Shown one piece after another: positions 47,463 to 55,362 of a stretch of 64,000 nt of DNA. Position numbers and translations under genes: made by a program. The first letter of the stretch is position 1; each line of letters starts with the position of its first letter. Below the pieces are notes generated by a model. It did not search any database and was not told the origin of the DNA. It saw only the letters and a program-made list of their open reading frames with translations. This DNA comes from Streptomyces sp. NBC_01314 (lineage in GTDB: Bacteria > Actinomycetota > Actinomycetes > Streptomycetales > Streptomycetaceae), in NCBI RefSeq assembly GCF_041435215.1, contig NZ_CP108394.1, forward strand, positions 5,456,001 to 5,520,000. Reading direction: 5' to 3'.

Positions 47463-48371
47463 TCAGCCGGGCGCGGGGCTTTCCGTCCGGGCGGTCTGGG
47501 GGACCGGGTCGTCGGCGGGCGTGGGGAGGGTGATGGCCGGGGTCGGGGTCGTGGTCGTGGTCGGGCCCTTGTCCCGGATCTCCACGATCGCGCCCTCGGA
47601 CAGCCGTTCGTACAGCCACCGCGCGTCGGTGGTGCGCAGGCCGAGCCAGCCGGTGGTGACGTCGAGGTTGCCGGGGGCCTTCTCGTAGTAGGTGATGGCG
47701 GCGATCCAGAGCGCCCCCGGGGCAGGGCTCCGCGTCGGCGCGCCACTCGCCCTCCCGTCCGTGTCGACCCCTTCGCCGGAGTCGCCGGAGTCGCCTGTGT
47801 TGCCGCTGTCGCCGGTGTCGCTCGCCTCGGTGGGGGCGGTTGCCTCGGTCCCGTCGGGCGCCTCGGTGGGGACGCGTGTACCGCCCGTGGTACTGCCCGT
47901 GGCGCTCGCCTCGATCGGGGACAGTTCCAGGACCCATGTCAACTTCAGGTCGTACCCGGATCCGTAGCCGACCGTCTGCCCATGGACGACCATGGCACTC
48001 CTCTTGACGGTGACGGTCATCAGGCCGGTCGGGGTCGGGGTCTTGGTTGCGCCGGCGGAGATGGGCAGTTCGCGGCCGGCGAAGGTGAGGACGCGGCGGG
48101 AGAGGTCCACGGTGGCGTGGGGAGCCACCGACGCACTGGGCGGGGAGGCCGCGGCCGTGGACGGGCGCTGTTCGGTGCCGTGGGAGGCGACGTTCAGGGT
48201 GAGGACGGCGGCGAGGCCCGCCGCCGCGCAGCCGCCCGCGACGGCGGCGGTCGTACGGCGGCGGCGTCGACGGCGGCCGGCGGTGGCGCGGACCTCGGCG
48301 CCGGACCCGGGCGGCAGGGCCTCGGCGGTCTCGGCCAGCTCGCGCAGCCGGACGGTGAGTTCATCGGACAC
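47463..48371 (-). CDS. membrane partner of an ECF sigma factor with degenerate YkuD (L,D-transpeptidase) domain
   Basis: 302 residues from GTG 48371, overlapping the sigma gene stop by 11 bp, with AAGGAGGA inside the sigma gene. About 38 cytoplasmic residues, an R7 cluster and a transmembrane segment at 41-60 are followed by an extracytoplasmic domain. That domain follows the YkuD scheme (TVDLSRRVLTFAGRELPIS, TPTPTGLMTV, and near the end DARWLYERL-x4-IVEI). Where active enzymes have S-H-G-C-x-R, it reads T-T-G-W-L-G-L-R, so catalytic His and Cys are missing. It also has an acidic Ser/Thr/Asp-rich insert. Probably an anti-sigma or sensor subunit. Confidence 0.75.
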   Translation of the reverse strand: MSDELTVRLRELAETAEALPPGSGAEVRATAGRRRRRRRTTAAVAGGCAAAGLAAVLTLNVASHGTEQRPSTAAASPPSASVAPHATVDLSRRVLTFAGRELPISAGATKTPTPTGLMTVTVKRSAMVVHGQTVGYGSGYDLKLTWVLELSPIEASATGSTTGGTRVPTEAPDGTEATAPTEASDTGDSGNTGDSGDSGEGVDTDGRASGAPTRSPAPGALWIAAITYYEKAPGNLDVTTGWLGLRTTDARWLYERLSEGAIVEIRDKGPTTTTTPTPAITLPTPADDPVPQTARTESPAPG

Positions 48372-48864
48372 GTCCGTCCTCCTTCTCACCCTCGCCGGGG
48401 GCCAGTTCGCGCGCCAGCGCCGCCCGGCCGCGGGACAGCCGGGCCTTGACGGTGCCCACGGGGGCGCCGGTCTCGGAGGCTACCTGCTCGACACTCAAGT
48501 CGCACAGATGGTGCAGAACCACCGCCATCCGCTGTGCCTCCGGAATCCTGCGCAACGCGTCGACCAGTACCGCGCGCTCGGGATCGGGTCCCGGCGCGTG
48601 TTCCTGGGGCGGATTGCGGCCCACCAGCTCCAGCCAGCGGCGCGCCCGCCGCCACCGGCTCACCGCGAGCCGCATCGCCACGGTGCGGATCCACGCCTCG
48701 GGCGCCCCCTCCGCGAGGAAGTCCCGCCGCCGGTCCCAGGCCCGTACGAATGCCTCCTGCACCACGTCCTGCGCCTCACCGTGGTCCCCGGTGAAGGCGT
48801 AGAGCTGGCCGGTCAGCCGGGGGAACGCGGTGGCGTAGAACGCGTCGAACTCTTCCTCGGTCAT
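48361..48864 (-). CDS. ECF sigma factor (SigE/sigma-70 family), module 1
   Basis: 167 residues from ATG 48864. Region 2 (FYATAFPRLTGQLYAFTGDHGEAQDVVQEAFVRAW) and region 4 (ALRRIPEAQRMAVVLHHLCDLSVEQVASETGAPVGTVKARLSRGRAAL) are complete. Its 3' end overlaps the membrane partner, which is the typical sigma/anti-sigma arrangement. The gene is 139 bp from a divergent L,D-transpeptidase gene, a plausible target for cell-wall stress control. Confidence 0.88.
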   Translation of the reverse strand: MTEEEFDAFYATAFPRLTGQLYAFTGDHGEAQDVVQEAFVRAWDRRRDFLAEGAPEAWIRTVAMRLAVSRWRRARRWLELVGRNPPQEHAPGPDPERAVLVDALRRIPEAQRMAVVLHHLCDLSVEQVASETGAPVGTVKARLSRGRAALARELAPGEGEKEDGRVR

Positions 48865-49003
48865 GCCCCCGCCGTTGTCCGAAGTCACCTGTGTCGCCGT
48901 GCAACCCGGTCGCCCCCGTCGTGCGTACAGGTTCCGTACGTACGCCGCACATCGAAACACATCACGGAAACAGACCGCTCGAAAGACAACTGGGGGGAAC
49001 ACC

Positions 49004-50044
49004 ATGACCACGAGGAGCAGCACCTCGGGGAAGAGTGCCACGAGAGGCAGGACCACGAGGACGGGGCGGGCCCGGCGCCTCGTCCGCGTGCTCGCCGCGA
49101 CGGCCGCGTGCGCGGCCGCGCTGACGCTCACGGGCTGTGCGGGGATCGGGGAGGGGGTGCGGGTCGAAGGGCCGAGCGCGATACCGGAGGCCCATGCCCG
49201 GGCGGACGCGGAGACGGGCTCGGGGGCGGGCAGCGGGGGCGAGGCCGGCACCGAGGCCGTGAACGTGAAGCCGAGTCCCACCCCGCTGAAGGCCTTCGAC
49301 GGCGCGCGCGTGAACATCGCCGACGGGCAGACCGTGGGGGTCGGCATGCCGATATCCGTCACCTTCGACAGTCCGGTCCCGGAGTCCGAACGCGCCGCCG
49401 TGGAACGGCAGTTGAAGATCGAGACGGACACCGCCACCGAGGGCTCCTGGAGCTGGGTCAAGGACCGCGACCTCGCCGACGGGCAACGCGTCGACTACCG
49501 GCCCCGCACCTACTGGAAGCCCGGCACGAAGGTCACCGTCCGGATCGGCGGCGCGAACCTCACCCGGCACTTCACCATCGGCCGCTCACTGATCGCCACG
49601 GTCGACGTACTCCGCCACACCATGACCGTCGAGAAGGACGGCTCGACCCAGCGCATCCCGGTCACCGCGGGCGCGCCCGGCATGGAGACCTGGAACGGCA
49701 CGATGGTCGTCTCCGACAAGCAGCGCCGGGTGTTCATGGACTCCCGCTCGGTCGGCTACGGCGACTCGTACGCCGGCTGGTACGGGTACGCGGTCCACCT
49801 CACCGCCTCCGGCACCTACCTCCACGAGAACCCGAAGGCCAACACGTACGCAGGCCGGCAGAACGTCACCCACGGCTGCGTGGGCCTCGCGGACGACGGG
49901 ACGGCGAAACGGTTCTACGACCAGGTCATCCCCGGGGACGTGGTGAAGGTGACCGGCTCGAAGGAGACCGTGGCCGTCGGGAACGGGTACGGCGACTGGA
50001 ACCTGAGCTGGGAGCGGTGGAAGGCCGGCAGCGAGCTGAGCTGA
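49004..50044 (+). CDS. lipoprotein L,D-transpeptidase (YkuD)
   Basis: 346 residues from ATG 49004 after GGGGGGAA. Lipobox LTGC at about 44-47. An Ig-like domain (about 100-215, NIADGQTVGVGMPISVTFDSPVPESER) precedes the YkuD domain (about 220-345), whose motif is NVTHGCVGLADD with H290 and C292. It makes 3-3 peptidoglycan crosslinks outside the membrane. The architecture equals that of the mycobacterial LdtMt2 type. It diverges from the ECF sigma gene whose partner has an inactive form of the same fold. Confidence 0.92.
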   Translation: MTTRSSTSGKSATRGRTTRTGRARRLVRVLAATAACAAALTLTGCAGIGEGVRVEGPSAIPEAHARADAETGSGAGSGGEAGTEAVNVKPSPTPLKAFDGARVNIADGQTVGVGMPISVTFDSPVPESERAAVERQLKIETDTATEGSWSWVKDRDLADGQRVDYRPRTYWKPGTKVTVRIGGANLTRHFTIGRSLIATVDVLRHTMTVEKDGSTQRIPVTAGAPGMETWNGTMVVSDKQRRVFMDSRSVGYGDSYAGWYGYAVHLTASGTYLHENPKANTYAGRQNVTHGCVGLADDGTAKRFYDQVIPGDVVKVTGSKETVAVGNGYGDWNLSWERWKAGSELS

Positions 50045-50203
50045 GCGCCCGGTGGACGGCGCCGGGGAAAGGGGCTGAGAAGGGGGCTTGGAAGGGGCTG
50101 GGAAAAATGTTCCGCCGGTGTCATCCGTCCCGTACGACTCCCGGGTTTCAGGAGTGTCAGACCAACGCACCTGGACCAACACACCTTTGGGGGTCGTCCG
50201 TTC

Positions 50204-50788
50204 ATGACCATGGCACGGATGCACACATTCGTCGCCGTCGCAGCGCTGACCACGCTGCTGGCGGGGGCATCGACGACGTCGTACGCCGTCTCGCGGGGGG
50301 AGACGGCGCACGGTGCCGGCACGGCGGTGGCGGTGGTGGAGGCGGCGGCCAGGAAGGCGCCGACTCCGCGCATCGTCCAGCCCGGTGAACACGTCGTCGC
50401 CGCGCCGGGATTCGAGCTCTGGATGACGGCGGAGGGCAAGCACTGGCTGGAGCCGGACCTGCCCGGCGACCCGCAGTTCCGGAGCGTCGTCGACGGCAAC
50501 CTCGACCTGTCCCGGCCCGGCGTGGGGATCCAGGCGTCCGCCTTCGAGGGGCGCTACTACCTCTCGGGCCTCTACTACGGCGGCGCGGGGACCGCCTCCC
50601 GCGTGGAGGTCGGCACGAGCACGGGCACGGTCCACGGCAAGCTGATCGAGCTGCCCGGGAAGCCGGGATGGGGCGTCTGGTACGCCATCGCGGACCTGCC
50701 CCCGGTGGACGACGGGCAGGAGTTCCTGCGCCGTGTCACCGTCCTCGACACCAAGGGCGGCGTCTACTCCCGGTTGCGCCTGAGCTGA
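50204..50788 (+). CDS. secreted stand-alone paralogue of the module 2 sensor domain
   Basis: 194 residues. Signal peptide 1-29. From about residue 55 it matches the extracytoplasmic part of the protein at 51561-52403: IVQPGEHVVAAPGFELWMTAEGKHWLEPD against VVEPGERVDVGKGTQIWLTKEGKHAYEPV. Further shared blocks are DLSRPGVGIQ/DTSRPGAAMQ, YLSGLYYG/LLSGLYFG, WGVWYAI/WGAWYVL and VTVLDTKG/VTVYDKEG. There is no membrane anchor, so it is released. Its place directly before the sigma gene suggests one functional unit. Confidence 0.75.
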   Translation: MTMARMHTFVAVAALTTLLAGASTTSYAVSRGETAHGAGTAVAVVEAAARKAPTPRIVQPGEHVVAAPGFELWMTAEGKHWLEPDLPGDPQFRSVVDGNLDLSRPGVGIQASAFEGRYYLSGLYYGGAGTASRVEVGTSTGTVHGKLIELPGKPGWGVWYAIADLPPVDDGQEFLRRVTVLDTKGGVYSRLRLS

Positions 50789-50931
50789 CCCGGTCCGGGG
50801 TGGCCCTCCCCGTGGGACGCCCCGGCCCGCCCCGGCACATCCGTGCCGAAGTGACCGTGCGGGAGCGGGACTTGACCGCTCCGCTCCCGCACGGCATGCT
50901 CCCCCGTTCCCGATCCCGAGGACCGTCGTCC

Positions 50932-51564
50932 GTGCCGCAACAGAAACCCGGATCACCAGAGGCCGGTGACTTCGCCGTGTACGCCACCGCGGCCTGGCCC
51001 CGTCTGGTGCGTACCGCACACATGCTGACCGGCGATTTCCACGAGGCCGAGGATCTCGTGCAGACCACCCTGGCGAAGGTGTACGCCCGCTGGCGGCGCA
51101 TACCGCGCGACGACGTCGACTTCTACGTACGGCGCTCGCTGGTGAACAACAACATCAGCCGCGTGAGAAAGAGACGCGTGGCCCATCTGCTCACGCCGTT
51201 CCTGCCGGAACGGGTGCACGAACGGCACGCCGGGCACGCCGACTCGATCGCCCAACGGGCCGCCGTCACGCAGGCGTTGGCGGCCCTTTCGGCCCGGCAG
51301 CGGTCCGTGCTGGTGCTCCGCTTCTGGGAGGACCTCAGCGAGAACGAGATAGCCCAGCTGCTCGGCTGCTCGCTCGGCACGGTCAAGACCCATGTACGAC
51401 GCGGCCTGCAGGCCCTGCGCGCCCACCCCGAGTTCGCCGATGCGGCCCACACGGCCCACCGCGCCCACGGCTCGGCCACCTCCACCACCTCCGCCACCTC
51501 CGTCCCTTCCTCCCACCCGTTCGCCCCGGCGTCCCCGTCGCCCGTTTCCGGAGCCCGCCCATGA
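50932..51564 (+). CDS. ECF sigma factor (SigE family), module 2
   Basis: 210 residues from GTG 50932 (GAGGA 9 nt upstream); ATG 50896 is an alternative. Region 2: FAVYATAAWPRLVRTAHMLTGDFHEAEDLVQTTLAKVYARW. Region 4: LAALSARQRSVLVLRFWEDLSENEIAQLLGCSLGTVKTHVRRGLQAL. This is the SigE-family pattern of short Streptomyces ECFs. A Ser/Thr/Pro-rich tail of about 35 residues follows. The stop overlaps the membrane protein start (ATGA), so the two are coupled. Confidence 0.88.
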   Translation: MPQQKPGSPEAGDFAVYATAAWPRLVRTAHMLTGDFHEAEDLVQTTLAKVYARWRRIPRDDVDFYVRRSLVNNNISRVRKRRVAHLLTPFLPERVHERHAGHADSIAQRAAVTQALAALSARQRSVLVLRFWEDLSENEIAQLLGCSLGTVKTHVRRGLQALRAHPEFADAAHTAHRAHGSATSTTSATSVPSSHPFAPASPSPVSGARP

Positions 51565-52403
51565 ACCACCCCACTTCCGGGACCGGCCCGGAGACCACCG
51601 CAGGAAGACGCACAGGAAGAGGAGGAGGAATCGACTTGGGTACGGTCGCGGACGGCGAGTACGACACCGACACCGACACCGGGCGGATGCTGCGCGAGGC
51701 GTTCGCCGATGCCGCGTACGACGTCACACCGCCGCCCGTGCCGCTGCAGGCGATCGAACGGGACGGCCGCGGTCATCGGCGGCGGCGCCGGGCCGCCGCG
51801 CTGAGCACGGGCTGCGGACTGCTGCTGCTCCCGCTCGTCGCGGTGCTGACCCTCCGCCCCGGCGGCCCTCCCGCCACCGTCCAGCCCATGGCTCCTACGG
51901 CCCCGACCGCCAGCGCCTCGCCCACACCCACCCGGATCTCCGGCCCGCTCGCGGGGCGGATGCGGGTCGTCGAGCCGGGCGAGCGCGTGGACGTCGGCAA
52001 AGGCACGCAGATCTGGCTGACGAAGGAGGGCAAGCACGCGTACGAGCCGGTGATGTCCGACCTGACCGAGTTCCAGAACCTGCTCGACAAGGACATCGAC
52101 ACCAGCCGCCCCGGCGCAGCGATGCAGGAGGCGGCGTCGGGCACCGACTACGCGCTCCTCTCCGGCCTCTACTTCGGCACCCGGACCCTGGCGGCCGGAG
52201 TACGGCTCGAACTCCGCGACGGCCGCACGCTCGACGGCACGATCCTGCGGCTGTCCGGCAACAACGAGTGGGGGGCCTGGTACGTGCTCACGAGCCGCAA
52301 GGAGGGTGCCCCCCACGACGAGCGTCTGCGGAGCCTCACCCGCAAGGTCACGGTGTACGACAAGGAGGGCACCGTGCTCGTGTCGCGGGAGTTCGCCGAC
52401 TGA
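51561..52403 (+). CDS. membrane-anchored sensor/anti-sigma partner, module 2
   Basis: 280 residues. A cytoplasmic part of about 75 residues (RMLREAFADAAYDVTPPPVPLQAIERDGRG, an anti-sigma-like segment), a basic RRRRR stop and a transmembrane helix at about 78-98 come first. A Pro/Thr-rich spacer and a roughly 150-residue extracytoplasmic domain follow. That domain is paralogous to the free secreted protein at 50204. Not recognised in any enzyme family. It likely holds the ECF sigma factor inactive until an extracellular event changes the sensor domain. Confidence 0.78.
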   Translation: MNHPTSGTGPETTAGRRTGRGGGIDLGTVADGEYDTDTDTGRMLREAFADAAYDVTPPPVPLQAIERDGRGHRRRRRAAALSTGCGLLLLPLVAVLTLRPGGPPATVQPMAPTAPTASASPTPTRISGPLAGRMRVVEPGERVDVGKGTQIWLTKEGKHAYEPVMSDLTEFQNLLDKDIDTSRPGAAMQEAASGTDYALLSGLYFGTRTLAAGVRLELRDGRTLDGTILRLSGNNEWGAWYVLTSRKEGAPHDERLRSLTRKVTVYDKEGTVLVSREFAD

Positions 52404-52460
52404 GTCCCGCGCGGATCACCGCAACTCCTCCGCTGCTCCTCGGTCTTCACCTGTTTCTTG

Positions 52461-53813
52461 TCAGAGTGGGGGCTGTGCGGGGGCCGGGCCGAGGGTGGTC
52501 GTGCCGGGGGCGGTGCGGTGGCCGAGGCCGGTGCGGTAGGCGTCGAGGGCGGCCTCGACGCGGCCGGTGCGGCGGTACAGGTCCCCGAGTAGCCGGCACA
52601 GGTCGGCCAGGTCACCGGCGGCGCCCGCCCGCTCCAGCAGGCTCAGCGCCCGTACATAGTGCTCCTCGGCCGCGTCCGCGTCCCGGGCGTCCTCGGCGAT
52701 GATGCCGAGGAGGCGGTGGGCGGCGGCGGAGTGCAGGGCGCCGCGTTCGGAGCTGAGGTCGCTGAGGACCTCGCGGAGCAGTTCGGCGGCCTCCTCGGAC
52801 TTGCCGCGCCGGTGCAGGACGTCGGCGAGTTCGACGGCGACCTGGCTGGTGTAGAGGGCGGCCCGCTTGGCGGAGAGCATGCACCGGGCCTCGCGCAGCT
52901 CCTCCTCGGCACGGGCGTAGTCGCCGTTCTGGGCGTGGAGGTAGCCGCGCATCCAGTGGCAGTTGGCCAGCTCGGTGCGGATCTGGAGCTGCCGGTACAG
53001 CTCGGAGGCCTTGGCGAGCGACGCGTCGGCCTCGGCGATCCGCCCCTCGGCGATCATCGTCCGGGCGACCGAGCGGTGCATACGGGCGACGAGGGCGGGG
53101 TCGCCGGACTGCGGGGCGAGCGCGAGGGCCAGCTCGGCGGCCTGGGCGGCGCGGGCGTGGGCGCCCATGTCCATGTAGGGGGCGATGACCCCGGTGTAGA
53201 GGAGGAGCAGCGCGTCCGGGTCGTGCATCCCGTTGCGGTTCAGCTCGTCGAGGGTGGACTCGTACAGGTAGCACGAGTAGCGGAGTTCACCGGCGAGGTA
53301 GTGCGCGGTCGCGCGGCCGCGCAGGGCGGGGACGCGGGCCGGCAGCGGGGCGTCGCCGAGCCGCTGCTCGGCCTGTTCGAACCGCTGCTGGGCTGTCTCC
53401 AGGTCGCCGGTCTCCAGGGCGCACTCACCGAGTCCGAGCAGCGCGTCGGCCTGCTCGGCGACCAGCCCGTACTCCTCCGCCTCCGCGAGGACGACCGTGA
53501 ACCCCTCGGTGGCGGCCTCCGTGGCGCCGTTGGCGAGGGTGCGCTGGGCGCCGGTCAGGCGCAGCCGCAGCTCGGTGGCGAACCCGGCGGGCCGGCCGGT
53601 GGCCAGTTCCTCGAACCCCACGCCGAGCCGTTCGGCGATGTGCCGCAGGGCCGGTTCGGAGGCCCGGACCCGGCCGGCCTCCAGGGTCGAGATGTACGCC
53701 GGGGTGTATGCCGGTTCCGCCAACTGACGCTGTGTGAGGCCCTGTTCCGTCCGCAGTCGCTGCACTCTGCGCCCGATGACCTCGGGATCGTCACGCTCGG
53801 CCGTACCTGCCAT
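52461..53813 (-). CDS. XRE-TPR transcriptional regulator
   Basis: 450 residues from ATG 53813. HTH at about 12-70 (VIGRRVQRLRTEQGLTQRQLAEPAYTPAYISTLEAGRV), then eight or nine tetratricopeptide-like repeats to the C-terminus (ADALLGLGECALETGDLETAQQRFEQAEQ, ADVLHRRGKSEEAAELLREVL, LGDLYRRTGRVEAALDAYRTG). XRE-TPR proteins of this build in Firmicutes (RRNPPS group) bind short peptides in the TPR groove. The divergent gene encodes a 32-residue signal-like peptide. Shared 10-bp sites lie at its own start and before that gene. Peptide binding is inference. Confidence 0.85.
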   Translation of the reverse strand: MAGTAERDDPEVIGRRVQRLRTEQGLTQRQLAEPAYTPAYISTLEAGRVRASEPALRHIAERLGVGFEELATGRPAGFATELRLRLTGAQRTLANGATEAATEGFTVVLAEAEEYGLVAEQADALLGLGECALETGDLETAQQRFEQAEQRLGDAPLPARVPALRGRATAHYLAGELRYSCYLYESTLDELNRNGMHDPDALLLLYTGVIAPYMDMGAHARAAQAAELALALAPQSGDPALVARMHRSVARTMIAEGRIAEADASLAKASELYRQLQIRTELANCHWMRGYLHAQNGDYARAEEELREARCMLSAKRAALYTSQVAVELADVLHRRGKSEEAAELLREVLSDLSSERGALHSAAAHRLLGIIAEDARDADAAEEHYVRALSLLERAGAAGDLADLCRLLGDLYRRTGRVEAALDAYRTGLGHRTAPGTTTLGPAPAQPPL

Positions 53814-53822
53814 GACGTAAGC
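53813..53822 (-). promoter_or_regulatory. 10-bp site, copy at the XRE-TPR start
   Basis: GCTTACGTCA read on the minus strand, running into the ATG of the regulator (its last bases are part of the start codon). The same word in opposite orientation is at 53924-53933, before the peptide gene. TTACGT also occurs at 53899-53904. Confidence 0.55.
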
Positions 53823-53923
53823 ATGCCAGTACCCCCGGTCGCACCGGCCGCTTTGCCCCAACTCCCCAGCACGCTCTTGCCGTTGGCAGACCAAAGCCTT
53901 ACGTTGAACGACACGTTGAGCGC

Positions 53924-53933
53924 GCTTACGTCA
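53924..53933 (+). promoter_or_regulatory. 10-bp site, copy before the peptide gene
   Basis: GCTTACGTCA on the plus strand. It overlaps a possible -10 (TACGTC, 53927-53932) whose -35 would be TTGAAC at 53904-53909 with a 17-bp spacer. Confidence 0.5.
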
Positions 53934-54050
53934 CCTGCTCAACCACTCGGTTCGCAGCCGCACCCACTGCCACGTCACCGTCGCTGCCGCTGCCGCATCA
54001 TCGTCGTTGTCACATCGCCATCGCTTCGGCGTCGCCGCCGGGAGGTCCCC

Positions 54051-54149
54051 GTGATCCGAGACCTGCTCACCCGCCACGCCCGCTCCGTCGCCGCCGCGCT
54101 CCTCGCGATCACGGCCCTGATGACGGTGGCCAACGCGGTACCTCGCTGA
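54051..54149 (+). CDS. 32-residue signal-peptide-like peptide
   Basis: GTG 54051 follows GGGAGG with 6-nt spacing. The product has a basic N-terminus (MIRDLLTRHARS), a hydrophobic stretch (VAAALLAITALMTVANA) and ends VPR. It is either a tiny membrane peptide or a pre-peptide whose A-N-A site leaves a very short mature tail. It is divergent from the XRE-TPR regulator, so it may be its target or its cognate pheromone. Small size makes the call uncertain, but the ribosome binding site is excellent. Confidence 0.55.
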   Translation: MIRDLLTRHARSVAAALLAITALMTVANAVPR

Positions 54150-54174
54150 CCGGGTCCCGGTCGACCGCTCCGGC

Positions 54175-54831
54175 TCAGAACTCGGCGGTGTCCAGGTCGA
54201 AGCCAAGAGGGGCGGGCAGCGGCACGACCAGGCCCAGCTTGCACTTTGCCGCCTTTGCGTACCTCTCCCCGGACGGCTCCGAGAACACCGTGACCTCGGC
54301 TTCCTCCCGGTCGATCAGCAAGTAGAGGGGGATACCGGCGCGGGCGTATCCGAGGATCTTCGTTTCGCGGTCACGGTCCCCGGTGCTGGTCGAGGTGATT
54401 TCGGCTACGAGAAGGACGGCGGAGGGGTCGTGCCACTCCTGCTTGTCATCAAAGGTGCCCTTGGGAGCGATGGCGAGGTCAGGGACGACGTGCCCTGTCA
54501 TGGAGGCGCCGGGGACGTTCAACCCGATGCCGGTGTAATTGCGCAGGGACCGGTCTCGGCGGCGGTCGACGACCTGCTCCGTCAGCTCCGACACAATCTC
54601 CTCATGCTCCCCGTTGGCCGGAGGCCTCACGCAGATCTCCCCTTCGATCAGCTCCACGCGCCAGCCCCTGGGAGCCGTCGCACTGAAGAGCTGGAAGACC
54701 TGCTCGACGCTCGCACCTGTGTGGTCAGGCACGCCACTGTCCGCATCGCTGTCGCCGTCAGGGTCATCGAAAGGGCCGTAAATGTACTCACCCTGGTACC
54801 CCGGCCTGATGATCGGCTCCGCCATCGGCAT
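54175..54831 (-). CDS. Uma2-family (DUF820) endonuclease-like protein
   Basis: 218 residues from ATG 54831, with AGGAGG 5 nt upstream. The PD-(D/E)XK-like core: WRVELIEGEICVRPPANGEHEEIVSEL, VVPDLAIAPKGTFDDKQEW, VLLVAEITSTSTGDRDRETKILGYARAGIPLYLLID, which is the Uma2 pattern of a restriction-like fold. Uma2 proteins are numerous in Streptomyces and have no settled function. The C-terminal part DREEAEVTVFSEP closes the sheet. Confidence 0.88.
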   Translation of the reverse strand: MPMAEPIIRPGYQGEYIYGPFDDPDGDSDADSGVPDHTGASVEQVFQLFSATAPRGWRVELIEGEICVRPPANGEHEEIVSELTEQVVDRRRDRSLRNYTGIGLNVPGASMTGHVVPDLAIAPKGTFDDKQEWHDPSAVLLVAEITSTSTGDRDRETKILGYARAGIPLYLLIDREEAEVTVFSEPSGERYAKAAKCKLGLVVPLPAPLGFDLDTAEF

Positions 54832-55316
54832 GACAGACCTCCTCCGCTCAGCGCGACGCTCCCAGGGTAGACCTGAAGCGCGCCCTGCGAATCCGGAGTC
54901 ATTCACTCGGACGAGCGTGCTGTTACGTCTCTGTGCGGGCCTGCGCCCGTCAGTCCGCCGACGCCGCCGCCGGCGGACCACGAAGGCCTCCGGGTTGTCG
55001 AGCATGACGTTGAGCGGGCCGTCGGCCTCGGGGTGGAGGTACGTGGGGGGATCTTCGGGTCGAGCAGCAGCTCGCGCATGGTGGGGGCGGGTGCCGCGGG
55101 CGGCGGTCGCCGCCGCACGGCCTCGGGGCCTGGCGATCGGGCGGTGCGGCACCGCCTCGTCGAGCACCACCAGGCTCGGCGGAGGATACGGCGGCGCGCC
55201 CGCAGCCGTACCGGTTCGACGGGGAGGCCGCGGGGTCCGGTCGGCGCACATGCGACAGGTAGCGACCGCCACCGAGCGACCACGGACGCTCTCATGCCCG
55301 GAATCCAGATCTGAGC
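54832..55316. other. gene-poor stretch, possible frameshifted minus-strand remnant
   Basis: On the minus strand two pieces look like protein: MRELLLDPKIPP (about 55045-55080) and, in another frame immediately after it, TYLHPEADGPLNVMLDNPEAFVV (about 54980-55048). Joined they would be one continuous peptide, so a single frameshift may have broken a small gene. Otherwise nothing recognisable. Confidence 0.3.
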
Positions 55317-55317
55317 A

Positions 55318-55355
55318 CCCCGGGCCAGGACGAGGCTTTCCGCCCCGGCCCGGGG
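55318..55355 (-). terminator. terminator of the module 3 operon
   Basis: A 9-bp GC stem (55318-55326 with 55347-55355) just past the stop of the beta-propeller protein on the minus strand. Confidence 0.65.
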
Positions 55356-55362
55356 CCTTTGG

